Shown: positions 5,826 to 12,125 of the stretch, one piece after another
How the letters are laid out: the number at the start of each line of letters is the position of its first letter
Numbering within the stretch: position 1 is the first letter of the stretch
NCBI GenBank assembly: GCA_934644855.1
Contig: CAKUDJ010000007.1
Coordinates: 1 to 12,170 of the forward strand
Length of the DNA: 12,170 nt
Direction of reading: 5' to 3'
Source of the DNA: an uncultured Elusimicrobiales bacterium
Lineage (GTDB): Bacteria; Elusimicrobiota; Elusimicrobia; Elusimicrobiales; Elusimicrobiaceae
Notes under the pieces: generated by a model
What the model saw: only the letters and a program-made list of their open reading frames with translations
The model's database searches: none
What the model was told of the DNA's origin: nothing
Made by a program: the position numbers and the translations under genes

Positions 5826-7055
5826 ATGACCTATGCCATTTTGTTTATCGGAGCTGTTTTATTTTTAGGGCAGGTGTTTTCTTTCTTGTTTGAAAAAACC
5901 CGCCTGCCGGATGTTTTGCCCCTGATGCTGCTGGGTATGTTAATCGGCCCGGGGTTGCATATTGTCACGCCGGATATGTTCGGCTCGGCCGGGCAGATTT
6001 TTACTACGCTAGCATTGATTGTGGTGTTGTTTAAGAGCGGGGTGAATTTTAACGTATCTGCCTTGCGCGGTACGGCGTTGCAGGGCGTGTTGTTGGCTAC
6101 CTGCATGTTTTTATTGGCCGGCGCCGGGATTGCGTTTTGCACCTATTGGCTGTTGGATTTGCCGCTACTGGCGGCGTGTGTAATCGGCGCGATTGCGGCC
6201 AGTAATTCTTCGGCGGTGGTGATTCCGTTGTTAGGCAAACTCCAAGTGGCCGACAATACCCGCACCGTACTGTTTTTGGAGGCTAATTTAACCGGGGTGT
6301 ATGCGATTGTGGTTTCTTTGGCGTTGATTGGCGTATTGGTGACGGGGGCCAAAGTATCAGCCGGAGATATGTTGTTTGAGGTGGTCAAATCGTTTGCTAT
6401 CGGCATTGGGTTTGCGTTGGCGGCCGGGGTTTTTTGGATGAGCGTCTTAAACCATGTCCGCCGGATGGAAAATGCCGTATCCCTTACGTTTGCGTTTGTG
6501 CTGTTGGTGTACGGAGCCACCAAGCTGTTGGGCGGTGACGGCGCGATTGCAACCCTGGTGTTTGGTATTGTGGCGGGCAATATCCGTGTGTTGAGCCGCC
6601 TGTGGCTGCATAAATTTGAAATCAAAGGCTTTGCCTTAAATGCGGAAGAACGCGTCTTTTTTGATGAAGTGGAATTTATTTTCAAAACGCTCTTTTTTGT
6701 ATATATGGGTATTTGTATGCGCGTGGGCGCGTGGGGCCCGGTAGCGGCGGGGCTGTTGGTGGTACTGGTAAAATTTGTGTTGCGTTTGCCGGTGGCCGAT
6801 TTTTGCACCGCTAAAACGATGTCCCGCGGGGATACGGCCGTTTTGTGGGCCATGTGCCCCAACGGGCTGGTCAGCGCGGTACTGGCGGCTATGGCGGCCC
6901 AACAACTGCCCAAGGAAGGGGGTACCGTGCAAGATGTGGTATATGCGGTTATCTTTTTCGGCGTGATATTATCCAACCTGCTTTCCTTCCGCTTGCAGAA
7001 AGGCGGTTTGCAGGGGTTTGTAAACAGCGCTTTCAGCAGGCATATTTCCCAATAA
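5826..7055 (+). CDS. CPA1-type cation/proton antiporter homologue with altered ion-site motifs
   Basis: A 409-residue inner-membrane protein with about 12 hydrophobic segments, the size and layout of a Na+/H+ exchanger (NhaP-like) transmembrane domain with no cytoplasmic tail. Family landmarks are RLPDVLPLMLLGMLIGPGL (26-44), ASNSSAVVIPL (125-135), LFLEANLTG (149-157), LLGGDGAIATLVFGIVAGN (234-252), FIFKTLFFVYMG (285-296) and CPNGLVSAVLA (344-354). As I recall the archaeal-type NhaP relatives, these regions usually read TSSAVVIPL, LESALTD and PRGLAAAVLA. Here the Asp of the second is Gly157 and the Arg of the third is Asn346, so coupled transport may be lost or changed. Glu152 and Glu283 remain. 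The gene seems to be transcribed alone and leaderless, ending at the shared terminator 7102-7136. Fold is confident; transported ion is unknown. Confidence 0.85.
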   Translation: MTYAILFIGAVLFLGQVFSFLFEKTRLPDVLPLMLLGMLIGPGLHIVTPDMFGSAGQIFTTLALIVVLFKSGVNFNVSALRGTALQGVLLATCMFLLAGAGIAFCTYWLLDLPLLAACVIGAIAASNSSAVVIPLLGKLQVADNTRTVLFLEANLTGVYAIVVSLALIGVLVTGAKVSAGDMLFEVVKSFAIGIGFALAAGVFWMSVLNHVRRMENAVSLTFAFVLLVYGATKLLGGDGAIATLVFGIVAGNIRVLSRLWLHKFEIKGFALNAEERVFFDEVEFIFKTLFFVYMGICMRVGAWGPVAAGLLVVLVKFVLRLPVADFCTAKTMSRGDTAVLWAMCPNGLVSAVLAAMAAQQLPKEGGTVQDVVYAVIFFGVILSNLLSFRLQKGGLQGFVNSAFSRHISQ

Positions 7056-7101
7056 AAAAGCAAAATCCCGCGCTTAAATGCGGCAATTTTGACCCCATAA
7101 T

Positions 7102-7136
7102 AAAAAACACCCCGGGCAAAAGTTTGGGGTGTTTTT
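7102..7136. terminator. Bidirectional terminator between the antiporter gene and pgeF
   Basis: AAAAACACCCC (7103-7113) pairs perfectly with GGGGTGTTTTT (7126-7136) around a 12-base loop. The A and T runs let it serve both converging genes; pgeF stops five bases away. A weaker imperfect hairpin at 7062-7090 lies just after the antiporter stop and may assist. Confidence 0.88.
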
Positions 7137-7140
7137 CCGT

Positions 7141-7836
7141 TTAAGGTTTGTAAATAAAGGACAGTAAGTTTTGTTTGAGGTGGTCCCTGCGCCAGGAAAA
7201 AAACTGCTCCGTGTTGCCGCAGGTGCAAAAATCCGGCGCGTAAATGGCTCCATCGGTTAAGCCGGCTTCTTGCAGTTGGCGGCGGATTTCTAAAGTTAAA
7301 TCTATAAATAATTTCCCGTTTTGGCGCACCCAACAGGTTTGCGGGAACTGTTGCGCGGTGTCTTCCTGCACTTCAAAACAGCATTTTTGAATGTGCGGGC
7401 CCAAAAACGCCTGCAACGGCCCTTTGGCCCCCAACGCCTGCATTTCCAGCGCGGTTTGCTGCGGTAATAGCTGCGCCACCCCGCGCCACCCGGCGTGAAC
7501 CAGGGCCACCAAATCGGCCTCTTTATCCCATAAAAACAAAGGTACGCAATCGGCGGTCAGTACGGCGGCCCCAAAGCCTTTCGGGCGCAAAATCCAACCG
7601 TCCGCGTGGGGAAGCGGGGTGATTGTTTGTTGTTGGGCGGCCTGTTCGGGCGTAAGGATAGGCAAAATATGGTCCCCATGCACTTGGTGTAGGCGCAAAA
7701 TGCGGGAGGAGGGGATGTCCAACTGTTCAAAAAAAGCATCTTGTGCGGGGCGTTCGCGCATATTGCCGGCTTGGCGGGAAACGGTCCCGCCTACTATGCC
7801 CAGGGCCAGTAATCGGTGGTCTGAATAAATTTTCAT
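7141..7836 (-). CDS. pgeF: Peptidoglycan editing factor PgeF (YfiH/laccase-domain family)
   Basis: The YfiH/DUF152 family was long annotated as multicopper polyphenol oxidase or laccase; in E. coli it is now known as PgeF, which removes wrongly built UDP-MurNAc-L-Ser precursors, and relatives show purine nucleoside activity. The 231-residue cytoplasmic protein has the family's metal and catalytic signatures: LHQVHG (49-54, His53), LTADCVPLFL (93-102, Cys97), VHAGWRG (113-119, His114), GPHIQKCCFEV (146-156) and CTCGNTEQFFSWRRD (204-218). The Cys97 to His114 gap of 17 matches E. coli YfiH (107 to 124). Its start codon overlaps the murI stop as ATGA at 7833-7836, so the two are translationally coupled. 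This pairing with glutamate racemase supports a peptidoglycan role here rather than an oxidase. Family is certain; the exact reaction is inferred. Confidence 0.92.
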   Translation of the reverse strand: MKIYSDHRLLALGIVGGTVSRQAGNMRERPAQDAFFEQLDIPSSRILRLHQVHGDHILPILTPEQAAQQQTITPLPHADGWILRPKGFGAAVLTADCVPLFLWDKEADLVALVHAGWRGVAQLLPQQTALEMQALGAKGPLQAFLGPHIQKCCFEVQEDTAQQFPQTCWVRQNGKLFIDLTLEIRRQLQEAGLTDGAIYAPDFCTCGNTEQFFSWRRDHLKQNLLSFIYKP

Positions 7837-8630
7837 GCGTTTAGTTTTTTCAGCCGCACGGTGGAAAGTTGCGTGCCTAAAATATGTTTGGCCAAGCGTT
7901 TGAACCGCTCAGGAGCATCACTGGCGTATACGGCCAGGGAGCCTTTGCCGCCGGCTTGCTGTTGGCGGGAGAATAAAAATTGTTTCACCTCTTGGGCCAG
8001 GGTGTCGGCAGAGTCCACCAAGCGCACCTGGTCGCCCAACACGCGGGCAATGACCGGCTTTAGCACCGGGTAATGGGTGCAACCCAAAATAACGGTATCC
8101 GCCCCGTTTTTAAGAATGGGTTTGAGGTATTCCCGCGCGGCCGCTTCCGCCAACGGCTTTTTGGCCCAGCCTTCTTCTACCAACGGCACAAATAGCGGGC
8201 AGGGCACTTGCAAAACGTGCGTTTGGGGACGTTTTTGGAGAACTTGTTGGCGGTACGCCCCGCTTTTAACGGTGGCTTCCGTGCCCAGTACGGCAATACG
8301 CCCGTTGCGGGTGGTGGCGGCAGCTTTGGCGGCGCCCGGTTCAATGACCCCCAATACAGGCACGCTGATTTGTTTTTTGAGCGTGTTTAAGGCCAGGGCC
8401 GAGGCCGTATTGCAGGCCACAATAATCAGTTTGACCCCTTTTTGCTCCAAAAAGCGGGCAATATCCAACGAAAACTGCGTGACGGTCTGTTTGGATTTAG
8501 AACCGTAAGGCACGTTGGCCGTATCGCCAAAATAAATGAGTTTTTCATGCGGCAAGGTCCGGCGCAGGGCTTTTAAGATAGTAAGCCCCCCCAAGCCGGA
8601 GTCAAAAATACCGATAGGCGCATTGTTCAT
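7833..8630 (-). CDS. murI: Glutamate racemase MurI
   Basis: MurI converts L-glutamate to D-glutamate for the peptidoglycan stem peptide, in the cytoplasm and without a cofactor. The 265-residue protein has the two catalytic cysteines in VACNTASA (71-78, Cys73) and LGCTHYP (182-188, Cys184), together with IGIFDSGLGGL (6-16, Asp10 and Ser11) and FGDTANVPYG (34-43), all diagnostic of the Asp/Glu racemase superfamily's MurI branch. The length is typical. It is the first gene of a two-gene minus-strand unit, its TGA overlapping the pgeF ATG. Upstream there is TATAAT ending seven bases before the ATG and only a weak purine stretch (AGAAGA), so the mRNA may be leaderless or nearly so. It is divergent from the TPR kinase gene with 73 bases between starts. 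Confidence 0.97.
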   Translation of the reverse strand: MNNAPIGIFDSGLGGLTILKALRRTLPHEKLIYFGDTANVPYGSKSKQTVTQFSLDIARFLEQKGVKLIIVACNTASALALNTLKKQISVPVLGVIEPGAAKAAATTRNGRIAVLGTEATVKSGAYRQQVLQKRPQTHVLQVPCPLFVPLVEEGWAKKPLAEAAAREYLKPILKNGADTVILGCTHYPVLKPVIARVLGDQVRLVDSADTLAQEVKQFLFSRQQQAGGKGSLAVYASDAPERFKRLAKHILGTQLSTVRLKKLNA

Positions 8631-8637
8631 ATCTTCT

Positions 8638-8643
8638 ATTATA
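8638..8643 (-). promoter_or_regulatory. -10 box of murI-pgeF
   Basis: A perfect TATAAT on the minus strand ends seven bases before the murI ATG at 8630; the transcription start would fall on or within two bases of the start codon. No good -35 is seen. With one more base it forms the symmetric heptamer TATTATA (8637-8643), so plus-strand initiation towards the kinase gene is also possible. Confidence 0.55.
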
Positions 8644-8694
8644 TGAATTCCGGCGCATAAAAGCCTATTTTTTATGGCGCATACGGCTGCTTTG

Positions 8695-8703
8695 TGCTAA
8701 AAT
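8695..8703 (+). promoter_or_regulatory. Extended -10 promoter of the TPR kinase gene, predicted leaderless
   Basis: TGCTAAAAT is an extended -10 (TAAAAT at 8698-8703). Its six-base downstream gap ends at the second in-frame ATG (8710), not the first (8704). This matches the spacing seen at crcB and the antiporter gene and suggests 8710 is the true start. No Shine-Dalgarno or -35 is visible. Confidence 0.55.
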
Positions 8704-10197
8704 ATGGATATGTTCCGTAAATATACTTTTTTTATTATGGCCGTTTTATTGCTAACGCAACCCGCTTGGGCGCAGCGCAAGAATGCTGCCGCGCCGCTGG
8801 TGGTTGGGGGGAATTTTTCCGAACAGACCACTTCTTCCGCCCGCCCGGAAGTGTTTGATAAAAACGCGCGCAATGCCGAAGTAGCCGCCTTAAACGATTT
8901 ATTAAAAAACAAGCAGTATGCTTCCGTTATCCGCCGGATTAACGCCTTAACCGCCAAAAACTTTTTGGATAAACGCTTTTACTTATTATTGGCCATTGCC
9001 TATGACGGTTTGGGCAAGACGGATGACGTCATTTATTCCGCCGGAGAGGCCATAGCCGTGGCCCCGCAGGACCCGCGGGCCTATATCCTGCGCGCGGGGG
9101 CGTATTTACAGCGCGGCAATTACGAGCGCTGCCGGATTGATATTGAAAAAGCCCTGGCCTTAAATCCCAATTCCAAATTAGCGGCTAAAATAAAAAAAGA
9201 ACTGGACGAAAAAACATTTGTTAAAGCGACCACGGCTAAAGAGCCGGCCAACCATAACCAACAAACACCCAACTGGGTGACGTGGTATTTTATTGCCATT
9301 ATTTTTGCGGTAATGGTGTTTGTGTATTTGCGGTATGAAGATGTTTTCCGCCGCCCGAAAAATGCGTATTCCCGCCGGGAATCCGATATTAAAGAGCAGT
9401 ATGATTTTGTGCGCCAGATTGGGGAAGGCGGCATGGGGAAAGTGTACGAAGCCTACGACAAAGTGCTTAAACGCAAAGTGGCTATTAAGCGTATCCGCCC
9501 GGAACTGGTGCGCAGCTCGTATGTGCGGGAGCAGTTTTTGTCGGAAGCGCGCATGGTGGCTTTGCTGCGCCACCCGTGCATTGTGGAAATTTACACGGTG
9601 ATAGAATCCGAAAGCAGTTTGTATTTGGTGTTTGAATATGTGGACGGGCAAACGCTGGAAACCCGCCTGGATATTGACGGCCGGATTGCGTTTTCCAAGG
9701 CGAAAAAGATTTTTGAATCCGTCTGCCGCGGGCTGCATTATGCGCATTCCCAAGACATTGTGCATTGTGACCTAAAACCCGGCAACATTATGATTTTGGA
9801 CGACGACCGCGCCAAAGTGATGGATTTTGGGGTAGCTAAAAAAATGGTGGATAACGACACCGGCGCCCGCACGGTAGCCGGCACGCCCGCCTATATGGCC
9901 CCGGAACAGCAAAAAGGCTTTATGCGCAAACAATCGGACGTGTATTCCCTGGCGCTCTGCCTGTATGAAGCGTTGGTGGGGCAAGTGCCGTGGACGGTAA
10001 AAGGCTTTGATATTGCCAATAAAAAGATTTATCCGGCTTCCCGCCTGGCCCCGGGCATTCCTCCGGCGGTAGACGCATTAATAGAAGATTCGCTGAAAGA
10101 GGACCCCCGGGAGCGTTTGCAAAGCGTGGACGAATTTTGGAGCCGGTTAAGTGCCATTAACCCCTTGCCGGAAGACCCGGAAAAAACCCATTATTAA
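8704..10197 (+). CDS. Membrane Ser/Thr protein kinase with periplasmic TPR domain
   Basis: A 497-residue receptor-like Hanks-type kinase. It has a signal peptide (MDMFRKYTFF then a hydrophobic core to AWA, 21-23), a TPR-like helical region (about 57-160, with LAIAYDGLGKTDDVI and ALALNPNS), one transmembrane segment (about 192-209), and a kinase domain (about 233-485). Kinase landmarks: GEGGMGKV (240-247), Lys262 in VAIK, Glu281 in the C-helix, catalytic loop HCDLKPGN (354-361, Asp356 and Asn361), DFG (374-376), GTPAYMAPE (393-401) and SDVYSLALCLYEALVG (411-426). All catalytic residues are present. The Arg of HRD is Cys355, making it a non-RD kinase. If the signal is cleaved, the TPRs lie in the periplasm and the kinase in the cytoplasm, the reverse order to PknB/PrkC. 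In-frame ATGs are at 8704 and 8710; promoter spacing favours 8710. Target unknown. Confidence 0.93.
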   Translation: MDMFRKYTFFIMAVLLLTQPAWAQRKNAAAPLVVGGNFSEQTTSSARPEVFDKNARNAEVAALNDLLKNKQYASVIRRINALTAKNFLDKRFYLLLAIAYDGLGKTDDVIYSAGEAIAVAPQDPRAYILRAGAYLQRGNYERCRIDIEKALALNPNSKLAAKIKKELDEKTFVKATTAKEPANHNQQTPNWVTWYFIAIIFAVMVFVYLRYEDVFRRPKNAYSRRESDIKEQYDFVRQIGEGGMGKVYEAYDKVLKRKVAIKRIRPELVRSSYVREQFLSEARMVALLRHPCIVEIYTVIESESSLYLVFEYVDGQTLETRLDIDGRIAFSKAKKIFESVCRGLHYAHSQDIVHCDLKPGNIMILDDDRAKVMDFGVAKKMVDNDTGARTVAGTPAYMAPEQQKGFMRKQSDVYSLALCLYEALVGQVPWTVKGFDIANKKIYPASRLAPGIPPAVDALIEDSLKEDPRERLQSVDEFWSRLSAINPLPEDPEKTHY

Positions 10198-10213
10198 CGC
10201 TTTCTAAAATATT

Positions 10214-10239
10214 AAAAACCGCCGGACAGGCGGTTTTTT
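10214..10239 (+). terminator. Rho-independent terminator of the TPR kinase gene
   Basis: AACCGCC (10217-10223) and GGCGGTT (10229-10235) form a stem around GGACA, followed by a run of T to 10239. The A run before it could let it act on the other strand as well. It begins 17 bases after the kinase stop. Confidence 0.88.
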
Positions 10240-10273
10240 GGTGCTTGCCGAATCGGGTGCGGGCGCGTATCAT

Positions 10274-10297
10274 AAAAAAGCCCCGCCGGGGCGGGGC
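10274..10297 (-). terminator. Rho-independent terminator of the nucleoside phosphorylase gene
   Basis: GCCCCGC (10280-10286) and GCGGGGC (10291-10297) form a seven-base stem with a four-base loop. On the minus strand it is followed by six T (10279-10274). It lies 17 bases past the stop of the phosphorylase gene. Confidence 0.85.
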
Positions 10298-10313
10298 CTT
10301 CTGCCAAAAGATT

Positions 10314-11063
10314 TTATTTTAATACTTTTTGTGCGGCGGTAAAAACATCTTCCAAATGGCGGAAAATGGGTTTTTCGCCAAAGTGCGGCTCCCATTGCAA
10401 GCGGGCCAGTACATCACTCACCACAAAAACGGCCGCGCCTTTTACTTTGCGTTTGGAACAAATGGCGTAAAAAGCGGCGGTTTCCATTTCCACGGTCAGC
10501 GTGTCTTGCTTTTGGTAGTGGCGTACTTCCTGCGGCGTTTCCCGGAAAATCGCGTCCGTCGTCCAGTTGCGCCCGATATGAAAGTCTAGTCCGTCTGCCT
10601 TTAACTGTTTGGCCAGCGCGCTAAACAGGGTTTTATTTGGTTTTGCCGTTTCTTTGGCGGTGTAGCAAGGGGACGTGCCGTCATCACACAACGCTTCTTG
10701 GCAGAGCACAATATCGGCCGGCTCTACTTCTTCTTGCAAGGAACCCGCTAAACCGATAAACACAAATTCCTGCACGCCCAGCGCAATCAGCACTTCTAGC
10801 GCCATGGCCATACCCGGGGCCCCGCAGCCGAAGTTGGTCACATAGCACAAATTTTGTTTTTCTAATACATAGATGTCCGCTTCGCAATTATATTTTTTAT
10901 ATTGGGCGTGGTTTTCCACGTATTTGGTTAGGGAAGAAATAGGACATAAAACCGCCTTTTTGGGCAATTTTAAGCCGCAACGGATATGTTTTACATAAGC
11001 GGCGGCGGAAGAAATTTCTTTGAATCCGGCTTTTTTAGATTTAGGAAATAATAATGTCATCAT
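10314..11063 (-). CDS. Nucleoside phosphorylase (PNP/UDP family), probably purine-specific
   Basis: Members of this cytoplasmic family cleave nucleosides with phosphate (or water) for base salvage. The 249-residue protein has the phosphate-loop-type NFGCGAPGM (77-85), FIGLAGS (102-108), DDGTSPCYT (127-135), TTDAIFRE (168-175) and the ribose-binding VEMETAAFYAI (191-201). VVSD follows (214-217), with Asp217 where E. coli DeoD has the Asp204 that protonates the purine ring; E. coli uridine phosphorylase lacks that residue, so I favour a purine substrate. Start choice is uncertain: ATG codons at 11063 and 11060 are adjacent, neither has a Shine-Dalgarno, and the frame stays open to 11186 with a basic, non-conserved-looking extension that I leave out. 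A candidate promoter lies at 11094-11122. The gene is divergent from the CorA-family gene and convergent with the kinase gene. Family is secure; substrate is inferred. Confidence 0.87.
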   Translation of the reverse strand: MMTLLFPKSKKAGFKEISSAAAYVKHIRCGLKLPKKAVLCPISSLTKYVENHAQYKKYNCEADIYVLEKQNLCYVTNFGCGAPGMAMALEVLIALGVQEFVFIGLAGSLQEEVEPADIVLCQEALCDDGTSPCYTAKETAKPNKTLFSALAKQLKADGLDFHIGRNWTTDAIFRETPQEVRHYQKQDTLTVEMETAAFYAICSKRKVKGAAVFVVSDVLARLQWEPHFGEKPIFRHLEDVFTAAQKVLK

Positions 11064-11093
11064 AATCAGGTAGTGTTTTTGACTCCACTTATT

Positions 11094-11122
11094 ACTATAC
11101 AAAAAAAGCAAGCGGCTATGAA
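11094..11122 (-). promoter_or_regulatory. Candidate promoter of the nucleoside phosphorylase gene
   Basis: On the minus strand, TTCATA (11122-11117), 17 bases, then TATAGT (11099-11094). The -35 matches consensus at four of six positions and the -10 at five. It would give a leader of about 25 bases to the ATG at 11063, without an evident Shine-Dalgarno. Confidence 0.4.
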
Positions 11123-11169
11123 ATGGCCATTTGGGTTGCCCTAAAAACCGCCCGCGCGGGATTATTTGC

Positions 11170-11199
11170 TTTACAAGGCGCCGCAATAGGTGTTATCAT
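11170..11199 (+). promoter_or_regulatory. Promoter of the CorA-family gene
   Basis: TTTACA (11170-11175), 18 bases, then TATCAT (11194-11199), each one mismatch from consensus. Transcription would start near 11206, giving a leader of about 26 bases that includes GAGG (11220-11223), eight bases before the ATG. The -10 extends to the symmetric heptamer TATCATA (11194-11200). Confidence 0.65.
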
Positions 11200-11231
11200 A
11201 TAAATAAGTTGTTTTGCCTGAGGCGTAAATC

Positions 11232-12125
11232 ATGCTAAAAAAATATAACATTGTAAACCGCAGACTGGCCGAAGTAGACGAATCCTCCGCACAGGTATTT
11301 GTATATACAAACCCGACGGTAGAGGAACAACGTTTTTTAGTGGACTCCTACCAAATAGACGAACACACCCTGGCCAGCGCGTTGGACCCGGACGAACAAC
11401 CCCGCTTGGAGTTTGAACCGGAACATATTGTAATGATTTACAAGCGCCCGAAAAATTATTCCGGCAAAGACCAGTTGGAATTTAAGGTAGCTTCCGTAGG
11501 GATGTTTTTGTTTGAAGATAAACTGGTGGTGGTCCTGGCGGAAGACATCCCCCTGTTTGTGGGCAAGCGTTTTGCGGTGGTGTCCTCTATAAAAGAGGTT
11601 TTCTTAAAACTGGTGTATAACTCCATTTCCCATTATGTGGAACACTTGCGCATTATTCACATGATTTCCGAAGAAATAGAAGATAAAATGACGGAATCTA
11701 TGGATAATACTTACCTGCTTAACCTGTTTAGTTTGGAAAAAAGCTTGGTGTATTACGCGGAAGCTATTACCTCTAACGGTTTTGTGTTTGAAAAAACCCG
11801 CAACCTCTCGGCCCGCATCGGCTTTGACGAAAAAGACCAGGAAATGTTGGACGATATTATTGTTGAAAATATGCAATGCAAAACGCAGGCGGATATTTAT
11901 TCCAACATTTTGGCCCAGTTGCTCGGCGCGCGCGCCTCTATTGTGAGCAACAACCTGAACTTGCTGATAAAAAAACTGAACGTAGTGACTATCTGGATGA
12001 TGGTGCCGACCCTGGTGGTGAGTGCGTACGGTATGAACGTGGCCTTGCCCCTTTCGGACCACCCGGACGCTTTTTGGATGTTAATTGGCGTGTGTTTGAT
12101 TTTGGTGTGGCTGGTAATGATGTAA
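11232..12125 (+). CDS. corA: CorA-family magnesium/divalent cation channel, lacking its basic C-terminal tail
   Basis: CorA proteins are homopentameric inner-membrane channels for Mg2+ (sometimes Co2+, Ni2+ or Zn2+). The 297-residue protein has the usual cytoplasmic alpha/beta domain (about 1-125, including ALDPDEQPRLEFEPEHIVMI split at 50-69), a long helical stalk (about 125-245), a first transmembrane helix ending in the selectivity motif YGMN (266-269), an acidic periplasmic loop (SDHPD) and a second helix (about 280-297). It ends WLVMM within or at the edge of that helix. Most CorA proteins continue into a short basic tail. Directly after the TAA, in the same frame, the DNA reads WRHKNG before TAG, resembling that tail. 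The start is supported by GAGG at 11220-11223 and a sigma70-type promoter. Family is certain; specificity is not, and activity depends on whether the short end still inserts correctly. Confidence 0.9.
   Translation: MLKKYNIVNRRLAEVDESSAQVFVYTNPTVEEQRFLVDSYQIDEHTLASALDPDEQPRLEFEPEHIVMIYKRPKNYSGKDQLEFKVASVGMFLFEDKLVVVLAEDIPLFVGKRFAVVSSIKEVFLKLVYNSISHYVEHLRIIHMISEEIEDKMTESMDNTYLLNLFSLEKSLVYYAEAITSNGFVFEKTRNLSARIGFDEKDQEMLDDIIVENMQCKTQADIYSNILAQLLGARASIVSNNLNLLIKKLNVVTIWMMVPTLVVSAYGMNVALPLSDHPDAFWMLIGVCLILVWLVMM

Noticed and set aside
6143..7333. Long minus-strand open frame (396 codons) opposite the antiporter gene
   Set aside because: It crosses the bidirectional terminator, overlaps the end of pgeF and is rich in Pro, Thr and Asn in a low-complexity way typical of the antisense of a membrane protein gene.
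9178..9765. Minus-strand open frame (195 codons) opposite the kinase
   Set aside because: Histidine- and phenylalanine-rich shadow of the kinase coding sequence, with no start signal or family resemblance.
10268..10274. TATCATA as a promoter in the kinase-phosphorylase gap
   Set aside because: It sits between two terminators of convergent genes next to a terminator T run, with no gene downstream in either direction that lacks a better promoter.
11064..11186. Longer N-terminus for the nucleoside phosphorylase
   Set aside because: The extension is basic and lacks family resemblance, and the candidate promoter lies within it.
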